Assembly (NCBI RefSeq): GCF_000002865.3
Contig: NW_001865049.1
Span: 776,774-840,773, forward strand
DNA from: Monosiga brevicollis MX1
Taxonomy: Eukaryota > Opisthokonta > Choanoflagellata > Craspedida > Salpingoecidae
Reading direction: 5' to 3'
DNA: 64,000 nt
In this document: positions 35,806 through 45,674 of the stretch, one piece after another
Layout of the letters: each line of letters opens with the position of its first letter
Numbering within the stretch: the first letter of the stretch is position 1
The notes under the pieces: model-generated
The model's database searches: none
The model's input: only the letters and a program-made list of their open reading frames with translations
Told to the model about the DNA's origin: nothing
Program-made: the position numbers and the translations under genes

Positions 35806-36285
35806 ATGGGCGGCACAGAGAGCACCCCAGAACACCAAGACCACGACCGGCGCACCGTCGCCGCGTACACGCTGTACGGGTTTGGTTGTACACGCTGCTG
35901 CGCTTCGCCGGCCTTTGTGACCGGAGCACCAGCCCCAAGCTTCTGCGGAGCCTCCTGCGGCTCCAAACAGTTTGACGGCGGCGAAGGAGACGGAGACGGC
36001 GGTGGCGGCTCGCTGCTGTATGGCCCGTTCCGCCAGGATTTGGAAGCAGATCTCGAACGAGCGGCCGAAATAGCCAGGAATGATATCACCTGGTGCAGCC
36101 ACATTTTCTGCAGCGGCTGCGACAGTACGGCCAAGGCGGCCGCCAGGCGCCTCAACGAGTCTTGGTGCGCCGAGTGGAACCGGGGCCGCCTCACCGGAAG
36201 CGGCCTGCAAGTGCAGGCAGTGGAGGAAGTTTACGGCTTCGGAAGATCACGCGCAACCTTCCTGCTTCTGCGCGTCATGAGTGCG
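35806..36285 (+). CDS. Intronless ORF of unknown function, possible retrocopy
   Basis: An uninterrupted frame of 159 codons starts MGGTESTPEHQDHD, a context that could be N-myristoylated. It has many Cys (YGFGCTRCC and CGASCGS near the start, WCSHIFCSGC in the middle), a Gly/Asp-rich linker and a basic C-terminal part (NESWCAEWNRGRLTGSGLQV). No family is recognised. It has no introns in a window where nearly every gene is split. It is followed after about 410 bp by AATAAA (36695-36700) and a genomic A run. An in-frame ATG also lies at 35776. It may be a functional single-exon gene or a processed copy. Confidence 0.5.
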
Positions 36286-36447
36286 TAGGCGTGCTTCCCC
36301 AGCGAGTCGCACGACACCCCTTGTTCCAGTGGTTTTAAATATTGCCAAGGCCCACGAAGAAGAACATGGTCGTAGTAATCCACTGGGCTAGCCTAGCCAG
36401 GGTAGCCCAGTGTCCTGGAGAACGTTTACCATGACCAACAAGTAGAG

Positions 36448-36689
36448 TTTGAACACACGAGCTTGATTTTTCTGAGTATTGCCACGTTGAATCGAATGCT
36501 CAGTTTTTATAGAAGGACGTTTACATTACTTCAAAAAAAGGGAAGGGCCTAATTGAGTTCCGCACGCCCCCGCCGCTAGAAGAAAGGTGGAGCCCAAGAA
36601 GTTGGAGACAAGCTAGAAGGATTACTTTGAACACACGAGCCTTATTTTTCTGGGTATAGCCAAGAAGAACCGAATACCCAGTTTTTATA
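36448..36689 (+). repeat. Pair of diverged 64-bp direct repeats
   Basis: Units at 36448-36511 and 36626-36689 both run from TTTGAACACACGAGC to CAGTTTTTATA and have equal length with scattered differences. The spacing is 178 bp. They lie between the intronless ORF and the A run. Confidence 0.88.
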
Positions 36690-36694
36690 CAAGA

Positions 36695-36732
36695 AATAAA
36701 GACGAGGAAGTCTCGAAAAAAAAAAAAAAAAA
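36695..36732 (+). other. AATAAA signal followed by genomic poly(A)
   Basis: The hexamer AATAAA at 36695-36700 is followed after 15 nt by about 17 consecutive A (36716-36732). Hexamer plus spacer plus A run is the mark of a reverse-transcribed, polyadenylated RNA inserted in the genome. Confidence 0.65.
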
Positions 36733-36735
36733 CGA

Positions 36736-37128
36736 AGCGCTCAGGAGAAGCGCTGCTCTGTTCTCAACCGCCACAACGCAGTGGCCCGCAGCCTTGTCCG
36801 CATTGCCGAGGAAGCAGGGGTGACGGCCAAGTTTGAGCCGCGGACCATCCCTCGCAAGCGGGAAATGAAAGGACCAGCCAAAGCAGCGTTCGACTTCGTG
36901 GCCATTGGCCGCACAAGCATCAGGTACGGGGACGTCACATTCTCCAGCAACGAGGCGCGGTCCAACCGCAAGTACATGCCAGAACAGTTGGTGCAAAGGG
37001 CGACGAGGGTGAAGCACAACAAGTACGGCCCCGTCATCGAGAAGATGCTCAAGGACGCCGGATACGTCGAACCAAGAGACAAGCACAAGTTGCAGCTGCA
37101 GGTGATGGCATTTGTCGAATCACGTTAG
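36736..37128 (+). mobile_element. Fragment resembling the C-terminal end of a non-LTR retrotransposon protein
   Basis: Directly after the A run the frame is open through RCSVLNRHNAVARSLVRIAE to a TAG at 37126-37128. The RHN-A-V-x-x-L-x-x-x-A start, then FDFVAIG, RYGDVTF and VKHNKYGPVI resemble the region after the reverse transcriptase in LINE-like proteins. There a Cys/His end is followed by a small domain with an R-H-N motif, a D-V strand and a K-x-x-K-Y helix. No reverse transcriptase core is present, so this is a 5'-truncated remnant at best. The call rests on motif memory only; an orphan host gene is the alternative. Confidence 0.4.
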
Positions 37129-37380
37129 ACCCTCGGCCATGCAACTTTATTATGGCCGGCGGCCCAGTCAAATGACCTTGTTTTTTTTACTATACATATA
37201 TACTACGTATATATGGCCCCTATCTGCGGGGGGGTTCTAAGAACATTCATTGTGGCCTCTATATATGGCAGACACGCCCACGCGCGCGCGTAGGACTAGT
37301 ATGGCACGACAGGGCAGCCGCGGGCAGTGCTGCCCAGTGTCTGCTGCCGCGCCTAACTTGGTTGTGTTTGATCCAAGTAG

Positions 37381-38207
37381 AGTACTTTGCACCAGACGCC
37401 TCTTGGGTGGCGCAGTACGGCGAGCTGCAGCCATCGTATATTGCCGAAACGTTGGACTACGAGGCGGCTACCAACAACACCAACATGACCATTGAATTTG
37501 CGGCGCTCAAGACAGCCTTTGGCCTGCGCCTCGCATCGTGTATGTGGGGACGAGCAGGCGCCGGGTCGTGTTCATGGCATACATGGCTCTGTGGCCAGGG
37601 CCACAAGACTAGTGCTCTCTCACATCACTCACAACGTGGCATTGTCGTGCACAGATGAAGCAGGTACGGGCGATGACGTCGGGGGGCAGTTTGACAAGGC
37701 CGGACTCGAGCTATCCGCCTTTATCCTTGCTAACCGGTACGTGAACCAAACTGAGGCACTGCGTCCTTGGTGGGACGAGGATGGGTGTTCTGCCGGCCAT
37801 TTGACGTCTACGCTGGCTCGCGCTGGGCGGCACGAGTAGGGATGCCAACATCCAAAGGGCGCTGGTGCACGACATCAAGGACGTGGCCTGGGGCAATGGT
37901 GTCGACATTTATCACCAGTTTAGCGTGGTCGGGAAGTGTTCACGCTATGGCTGCTGGGGAGCGACCGAGTTTTACACAGATCCTCCGTCCCCCAAGGCCA
38001 AGGCCATTCAAGAGGTCCTCGGTAAGGCAGCTTCAGCAAGCGCCATCACATGCACTCACTCGCTCGTCTCGTGACAAGCCCAGGCTGATGGTGGTTCGTA
38101 TGGATGTTGGGGCGGTCGCAACGGGGTTGTACCTTTTGATAGGTACCACTGCTGCCCTCCGGGCCGAAGCCGTAGCTCGACGAACTCCGGCCCGAGTGAC
38201 TTGGTAG
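37381..38207 (+). CDS. 3' part of a glycosidase-like secreted protein gene
   Basis: Four exons splice cleanly in phase: about 37381-37539, 37655-37736, 37840-38021 and 38143-38207, ending at TAG. The protein reads YFAPDASWVAQYGEL, LRLASYEAGTG, LELSAFILANRDANIQRAL, VDIYHQFSVVGKCSRYGCWG and SPKAKAIQEVLG. The order Y-E-x-G, then A-N-R-D, then G-x-D-x-Y-x-x-F and Y-G-x-W-G and S-P-K is typical, in my memory, of the C-terminal half of secreted carbohydrate-active enzymes. I cannot name the family. No start codon, signal peptide or catalytic N-terminal part is found upstream; retroelement-like DNA occupies that place. The gene may be truncated, or its 5' exons may lie beyond a long intron. Confidence 0.6.
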
Positions 38208-38894
38208 ACGGGTGCAGCTTTCATGTTCTCACACACACATACACACACACACACAAAGTCGCACGGGCTGTGATTGCGTAATCCGAGTGCTGACGATATC
38301 ATCATCATCACTGCTTTCTTGTTCTTCTAACGAAAACTTGGCAAGACAGGAGTGATACAAACTTCGGAATGCAGTTGGCGCAAGGGGTGAACATAAAAAA
38401 TGGATTGGTGCTATCCTGGCGCCCTTGTGCATGTGGATCGTTTTCTGTCCTGGGTGGTACTGTATCACCCATGTCGCAATTCTGCACCACGGTGACGTGA
38501 TATATGCCATTCAGATGCGCCGGGGTGTCGCAGGCGTGTGTTTTGGGGCTATTCGTGGTGCATGGCGAATGTGAGAGAGATCAGAGCGCATCAGACGCAT
38601 CCTGATGTGCCCTCGCAGTGCAGGCCCGCGGGGTTGATTCGAGGGCCAAGGGCCGTCGGCAGTGGCATCAGATTATTCAGGGCGCCAGGGACAGCGCCAT
38701 GGCCTCAGGGGCTGCAGCATAACATGCATATTCGTGGCTATGGAGTCCTCAAGAACTTTGACACACGAGTGGACGCGAGAATGGCGTCCAGTCAATTTGA
38801 GGGAAAGCAGAAGCAAGAGACAGCAAGGACCCCAGCCTTGCAGCAGCAAGCGGAGAAGAAGTAGAACCCTAAACCAGAACCATAGGAAGCAAAG

Positions 38895-38945
38895 GAACAA
38901 GAAGAACCACAAGAAGAAGAAAAAGAAGCAGAAGAAGAAGAAAAA
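38895..38945. repeat. AAG/GAA-rich simple repeat
   Basis: Imperfect AAG triplets extend for about 50 bp. No coding evidence in any frame. Confidence 0.8.
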
Positions 38946-39836
38946 ACAATGTAAAGGTTTCCAGAATCATCGCCAGTTGGGCTAGCCAGGCCAGCCAGAT
39001 TCGCAAGGCCTCCAAACCATTAATGACGAATTGAATGTCTTGTCGCACATCGCCGTCGCCACTGTCGCCCACCGCCGCCGTTTATGTGTCCCCAAGCCAT
39101 GCATGTGGTGTTATCGACGTCAGCACACGCCTACAAAGGAAGCCCTTGGTGTTCTCATTGGCCGCCCGACGCTTCTCGACAGGTCAATGCATCGCCGAAC
39201 TCGGCTGATAATGATGCTGATGACCACCATGCACTTGACAGCATCAGAATACCCCTCTCCGCGACCGTGCACCGCGTTGCCAATCGCTCTTGCCCCTGTA
39301 TCACACCACGCGCGTGAGGGCGCCCGGCGCTGTGCACCACAAGACATGCAAGGCACTCACACACACGGACATCTCATCTACATCTTCCATCCTGCCCAAG
39401 CACCCACAACCGTCCCATGATCCAAACTTGTAAAGACATGCTTTTGTTTCACCCATTGAAGCTGCACCATGTTGTGGGTTCTGCCTCAGGAACTGCGACG
39501 GGGGTCGCTCTTGTGTATCACCCCTGTCCCCCTTTATGACTTCTGCGTTTGTCCTTAGGGAGCTTAGAAACCCACACACACCCACACGCACAAGAAAAAA
39601 AACCGAAAACGTAAACGTGTCGCCGCGTCTCTCTCTCACTCTCTCTCTCTCTCTGCTCTTGTTGTCGCACGGGCCACGATGAGAAGACACCCCCCCTTCA
39701 CCTGGCTGCTGTTTGGGCCTGGTTGGCGGCCGTCCCGTCCCATGGATTCCCACCACCAGAGTCGGTCGGAGTCAGGCGCGCACTCCAGCCCCCACGCCTG
39801 CCCCATTGCAAGAAAATTTCACACACCAGATTGGAG

Positions 39837-39837
<1 letters not shown>

Positions 39838-39870
<33 letters not shown>
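39838..39870 (+). repeat. (CAG)11 repeat
   Basis: Eleven perfect CAG units. The frame reading poly-Gln has no family features around it, so coding status is doubtful. Confidence 0.9.
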
Positions 39871-39873
<3 letters not shown>

Positions 39874-40497
39874 ACGGGACGACCACACACAAGCTCCAAG
39901 CTCCACCAACACTCTTGCCCCACCTCTACCACCTCTACCTCCCCAGGCATAACCGACCGATGCCAACAGGGATCAGAGAGACCTCATGTGTCTTCCCGGG
40001 GGTTTCAAGTGGCATTTTACATCAACGCGGTCAACCATCATCACACCTCCACCTCCCGCTCTCCCTGACCTGCACTGGCAATACCCCTCCACCTGCCCGT
40101 GTGTGTGTGAGAGAGAGAGTTTCAGGACATTGGGGCTTGCCCCTGTCCACACCGGTGACGCCCGCGTCGCCGTCACTGCCCTTCTCCGCGCCAAGGCCAA
40201 CGACGCAACCACAGGTGCTTGCTCTAAACCCCCCATCCCCGACGAGCGCGCGCGCGTGCAAGCCTCCCCAAGCCCATCGTCCCCTTTTTTTTTCCCCTCT
40301 TCCTTCTTTCCTTTTTTTTGTTCCGTGGTCTCTCCAACCCCACGGGCATCACCTCCAGCCTGGCCGTACCGCGATCGCCTTACCCTTTTTTGCTCTCATT
40401 GTAGAGGCTAAACCCAAAAGTACGCGGCTTTGCACGCTGACTTGACTGCATTTCGCGCCGCCACCCCGCGCCCGCGCCCGCCTTTGCACCCGTCGCC

Positions 40498-43400
40498 ATG
40501 TCCGCCTCGCCACCCGCGTCTGCACCTGCATCCGATGGCGTCGGTCCCCACGGTCCTCGGCCTGCTGCCTCCGTCGATGGCAGGCACAATGGCACATCTA
40601 CCCCTGCCAGCCACGCAACACCACAGTCGGCAGCTCCCGGCTCCCCCTTGGCCCGCTCCCGCGTCAGCTTTAGCATCGTACGTTGGGCCCCGGCCAATCA
40701 GCCCCAGGGCTCCCACAAATCCCCATCCCCCGCCCCTCGCACCGCCTTATCGCTTGTTTCTCACCATAGCTGCCCGCTTGATGTCCACACCAGGGCGCCC
40801 CCGCTCAATCCACCGACCCGGCCCCACCCACCAAGCCGACCCCGCCGCCGCTGACAGGTCGTGAAGCCATCCAGCGCTATGGCAGCGATGACGGTCTCTC
40901 CCGTCACAACTCGTCCAGTTCCAATCGCCTCTACGAGCACCACCACCACTACCACCATCACCATCACCATTACTACGGCAGCGTCCCCAACTCGGCTCAC
41001 TCAGGCCACCACAGCCCCGGAGGCCACCACAGCTCGGGCCATCACCTCAGCCACAGCCAAGGCCTGAGTCACAGTCACCACAGCCTACACAGCCTTCACA
41101 GCCACCATAGCCACCATCATCACGGTCACCACGGTCACCATGGGCATGGCCACCACGGCAGCCACGGCCATAGTCGTGGCCCAGGCCGCAACCACAGCCA
41201 TAGCAGCCTGCACAGCATCCAGAGCCACCTTAGCTTTGGCTTTGGACGCCGCCGCCCCCCACACTCGGAAGAGGATTACGGCATTCGCCTCACCCAGCTC
41301 GTTCGCCTCATCGCTGATCGCCACGAGGATGGTGTCAATCATCTCAACCGCGACTTTCAAGGCCCCGAAGGCCTGGCCGCCCGCCTACACTCGGACCTCG
41401 AGCAAGGTATCCCCGGGACTGAGCAAGATCTCTGGCAGCGCCGTCACGCCTTTGGTGCCAATCAGACCCCACCCCCAGCCGCCAAAGGGCTTTTCCAGCT
41501 CATGTGGGACGCTGCCCAGGACCCCATCCTCTTTGTCCTGACCATTGCCGCCATCCTCTCCCTGTTCCTTGACGTTTACGTCAGCAACAAGCCGGACACG
41601 GGCTGGATCAAGGGTCTGGCTCTGCTCATCTCCGTCGCCATTGTCATCCTTGTCACCGCCATCAACGACTTGCAAAAGGAGCGTCAATTCCGCGAGCTCA
41701 TGGAGAAGCAAGAATCCGGTCTCCAAGCCGACGTCATTCGCAACGGCGAACAAGTGCGCGTCAAGTACCAGGACCTCGTGGTGGGCGACATTGTGCAGAT
41801 TCACGCTGGCCTTGTTCTGCCCGCCGACGGCGTCCTCTTCCGCGCTGACCACATCAAGTGTGATGAGTCGGCCCTCACGGGCGAGTCCCTGGACGTACCC
41901 AAGAGCCTCGAGGAAGACCCGTGGTTGTTGTCCGGCACCAGCGTCAAGCAGGGCTCGGGCACCATGATTGTGACCTGTGTGGGCCTCTTTTCCGAAGAGG
42001 GCATCATTCAAAAGCTCATCACCGGCGTGGGCGAAGAAGAATCAGACCGCTTGCTTGAACTTGACAACGCTCACACGCCAGCCCACGAGCGCCAGACGGA
42101 TAGTCACCTCGCGCTGAGCACGCTCAACGAAACAACGTCTTCTCATGAGCAGGAACGCTCCAGCCTGGAGCCCAGCTCCAACAGCGACGGCGTCTCCAAG
42201 GCCCGGTCCGACAGTGAGAGCAGCAGCGACTACGAAGACGAGGGTCCCGACAAGAAAAAGGTGAGGCGTGTACCACCTCGTTGGTTTGCGCCAGCCACGT
42301 ATGTGTGGTGGTCACCAAAAGAATGTGCAAGTAAAGATTTATTTTCACCCCTTTCCCGCACTCGGACATTGACACGCGTGCTTGTGTGATTCTCCGCCCT
42401 CGGTGCTCTCTAGTCAATTCTGCAAGCCAAGCTGCAGCGCATGGCCTTGCAGGTGGGCTACGCCGCCACAGCGGTAGCGCTTTTGACCCTCGTTGTCCTC
42501 GTCGTCTCCTTTTCCGTGCAATACTTTGGCACGGACGGCAACTCTTACTCGGCCGACGTCTGGTCTGATTACGTCGAGGTACGCGTGATTTGACGCCCGG
42601 ATATTCGCTTGGCCCGCCACAACCCGCCTTGATCAGTAGCCACACTCTCACTGCAACGGCCAACGCCCGGTTCCAAACAATCCCGCAGTTTATCACGACA
42701 GCCATCGTGGTCCTGGTCGTGGGCATTCCGGAAGGCCTGCCCCTCGCCATTACCATCTCCATGGCTTACTCGGTCAAGCAGATGATGAACGACCACAACC
42801 TTGTGCGCGTACCTGCCTCCTGCGAGACCATGGGCAATGCTACGACCATCTGCTCCGACAAGACTGGCACCCTCACCACCAACCGCATGACGGTCGTCAA
42901 GGCCTGGATTGGCGGTCGTGTCTTCAACGAGATTGAGGACGCCCGTGACCTGCCAACTGACCTCATTGAACGACTCAAGGCCAGCATTGCCCTCAACAGC
43001 AGCCGCTCTGCCAACTACAGCATTGATCCCGAATCAGGCCTCCCCATCCAGGAGAACAACAAGACGGAATGCGCGTGCCTCAAGTTTGCCGACGACCTCA
43101 GCGACCGTCCGTACACGGCTTACCGCGAGGAGACGCCCGTGGAAGACTACGTCAAGGTGTACCCCTTTGATTCGGCTACCAAGCGCATGGAGACGGTGGT
43201 CCGCCTGCCCAGTGGCAAGTACCGCGTCTACGTCAAGGGTGCTTCGGAGATTATTCTCAGCTTTGCCACCGCCTACGACGTGGGCAACGACCAGACCAAG
43301 CCCCTCACGGCGGATGACCGTGCGGCACTGGAGAGGGACGTCATTGTGCGCTTTGCCGAGCAAGCGCTGCGCGTCATTTGCATCGCATACAAGGACTTTG

Positions 43401-45019
43401 ACGAGGCGCAAGACTGGGAGCAGGAGGAAGAGTTGCTCACTGACCTCGTCGTTTCAGCCTTTGTTGGTATCCAGGACCCTGTCCGGCCCGAAGTGCCCGA
43501 CGCCGTGGCCACGTGCCAGCGCGCGGGTGTGACCGTCCGGATGGTCACGGGTGACAACATGATTACCGCCCGCGCCATTGCCATCAACTGCGGCATCATC
43601 ACCGAGCAAGACGATGGCGAAGGCGTCGTCATGGAGGGCCCCGACTTCCGCCGTCGCGTTGTGAAAGAGGATGGCTCGCTGGACTACGAAGAGATTCAGC
43701 GCATTGGCACCAAGCTCCGCGTCATGGGTCGCTGCTCGCCCTCGGACAAGTTCAACCTGGTCAAGGGGCTCATCAAGGCCGGCGAGGTTGTAGCCGTCAC
43801 CGGTGATGGTACAAACGATGGCCCGGCCCTGGCCGAGGCCGATGTGGGTTTTTCCATGGGCATTGCCGGCACCGACGTTGCACGCCAGGCCTCCGACATT
43901 GTCATCACCGACGACAACTTTAGCTCGATTGTCAAGGCCATCTCTTGGGGCCGAAACGTCTATGACAGCATTTCCAAGTTTATCGTGTTCCAACTGACCG
44001 TCAACGTGGTGGCCCTCACCGTGGCCTTTGTGGGCGCCTGCGCCATTCGTGAATCACCCCTCCGCGCTGTTCAGCTGCTCTGGGTCAACCTCATCATGAA
44101 CGTGTTTGCGGCTTTGGCCCTGGCCACTGAGCGCCCGACAGCCGAACTGCTCGAGCGTGCCCCCTATGGGCGCTCTCAGCCCCTGGTCTCGCGCATCATG
44201 ATGCGCCAGATCCTCGGTCACGCCCTGTATCAGCTACCCGTCCTTCTCTTGCTCATCTTCTACGCGGACGAGATGTTTGACATCCAGAGTGGACGGCGCT
44301 ATGACCTCACCGTGCAGCAGCGCGAGGACGAAATTTTGACACAGCACTACACGTTTATTTTCAACACCTTTGTGTGGATGCAAATTTTCAACGAGTTGAA
44401 TGCTCGCGTGGTGAACGACAACCTGACCGTGCCCGGCCTGCCTCGCCTGCTGGGTAACTTTTGCCGGCCCTTTGTTGGCTTTTTCTCCAACCCCATCTTT
44501 GTGAGTGTGGTGCTGGGCACCATTGTGGCCCAGGTCCTGATTGTCCAGTATGGCGGTCTTGCCTTTGAGACAACACCTTTGGGTGGTACGCTGTGGGGTG
44601 CCTCGATTGCCTTTGGGGCGGGCTCCCTGATCTGGAACGTGGTGCTCCACTACATTTTCCCCTGGCACTGGATTCCAGCTTGGCTTGTTCCCGGCTCTTA
44701 CCCAGATTTGGATCCGAACCGCTCCGCCGAAGTGGATAGCATTCAGGGTCCTCCCGACTCCCCGACCCCACGCCCTGAGGACTTTGTCACGGTGGCCCTG
44801 GACAGCCCGGACCTCGACCCCACCGTTCCGCATCACCATCACCACCACCACCACCACCACCCACATCACAGCCAGCATCGTAGCCCTGACCAACCATCGT
44901 CACAACAACAACAACAACAGACGCAGCCGCAAGAGCATGCGCACCCTGTTCGGGGCCTGGGCAGCACCTCCCGCATCATTCTCCCCCAGTCCATTAGCCA
45001 ACAAGAGACCATCGTCTAA
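40498..45019 (+). CDS. ATP2B-like: Plasma-membrane-type Ca2+-ATPase (P2B) with His-rich termini
   Basis: Exons 40498-40677, 40794-42260, 42414-42578 and 42689-45019 all join in phase 0 to about 1380 residues. The catalytic set is complete: ALTGES (actuator), VVGIPEGLPLAITI (TM4 calcium site), CSDKTGTLTTNRMT (phosphorylated Asp), VRMVTGDNMITA and VTGDGTNDGPAL (hinge). LLWVNLIMNVFAALALAT is the TM6 signature of P2B pumps. An acidic/Ser-rich insert (about 42040-42260) sits before TM3, as in animal PMCAs. The N-terminus is Pro/Ser-rich, then has about 43 histidines between 40900 and 41250 with runs of four and six. The C-terminus has a run of ten His near 44830, then Gln-rich sequence. A classical calmodulin-binding segment is not obvious. 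The upstream start at 40498 was chosen because it splices in phase into the His-rich frame. Confidence 0.95.
40896..41250 (+). repeat. Histidine-rich coding tract in the Ca2+-ATPase N-terminus
   Basis: CAC/CAT-dominated codons, mixed with Ser and Gly, encode some 43 His in about 118 residues. The frame is continuous with the pump and has no ATG of its own, so it is coding only if spliced to the exon at 40498-40677. Confidence 0.88.
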
Positions 45020-45318
45020 AGTGCAGCGCTTCATCCATTGTGGTGCGCTCCCCACGCCGAGCCCAGGCTGCCTCTTGCGCTTCGATCTTATCGACCTGAC
45101 CTCTGATTGATAACAATAAAGAAGTAACTATTAAACGCTTGTCTATGCACATGAAGGGGGTTCCTTCGGGCCCGTCTGCGTTGACCCCCCAATGCCGTCG
45201 CGTTACCAGTGATTTGTTCTTGTTTTTGTTTTGTATTTGTTTTTTGTTCCATGGGGTTGAGTTTTTTCCTGCAGCAACCGCTGCCCCCCGTCCCCCGAGT
45301 TGATACCTCAGCAACCCC

Positions 45319-45378
45319 CTCTCTTTCTCTTTCTCTTTCTCTTTCTCTTTCTCTTTCTCTTTCTCTTTCTCTTTCTCT
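45319..45378 (+). repeat. (CTTTCT)n tandem hexamer
   Basis: About ten near-perfect CTTTCT units lie about 300 bp upstream of the NGLY1 start. Confidence 0.92.
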
Positions 45379-45560
45379 CCGCCCGGCACCCCCGTCACTT
45401 TCCAACGCCCGTTCTGTTGCAGCCAACTCCTCCCCTAAGAAACGCACACACACGAAATCAGAAAAAACGAAAACGTCAGACCGTTTGCTTTTTTTTCTTT
45501 TTTCGGTTTCTCTTTTTTTTTTTTTTCCGTTTTCTTCTCCATCAAGAGTTCATCGGCTTC

Positions 45561-45630
45561 ATCGGAGCTTATCGGGGCTTATCGGGGCTTATCGGGGCTT
45601 ATCGGGGCTTATCGGGGCTTATCGGGGCTC
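45561..45630 (+). repeat. Tandem decamer ATCGGGGCTT, 7 copies
   Basis: Seven 10-bp units; five are identical and the first and last each have one change. The array ends 44 bp before the NGLY1 ATG. A 10-bp period is close to one DNA turn, so each copy would show the same helix face. Confidence 0.95.
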
Positions 45631-45674
45631 ACTGTCAGGACCGGATACGTTGGGCGACATTGCATTTAGGAGGC

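Larger units (their letters stand above)
38208..40497. other. Gap upstream of the Ca2+-ATPase
   Basis: No supported gene over about 2.3 kb. The stretch holds a CA run (about 38228-38255), an AAG-rich tract (about 38905-38945), CT runs (about 39629-39655), a CAG repeat and CT/CCC-rich DNA toward the pump start. Untranslated exons of the pump could lie here. Confidence 0.5.
45020..45674. other. Intergenic region rich in tandem repeats
   Basis: The gap between the pump and NGLY1 holds T runs and two tandem arrays listed separately. The NGLY1 start lies 45 bp after the decamer array, so that array is probably in the 5' leader or core promoter. Confidence 0.6.

Noticed and set aside
39679-40068. 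Possible poly-Gln protein upstream of the Ca2+-ATPase
   Set aside because: Flanks read as Pro/Ser/His low-complexity in all three frames, with no splice into the pump. A non-coding CAG repeat is simpler.
45540-45640. Repeating LIGAYRGLSG peptide in the frame upstream of NGLY1
   Set aside because: It comes from the decamer array: ten bases give the same peptide every 30 bases in any frame. The conserved PUB domain begins only at the ATG at 45675.
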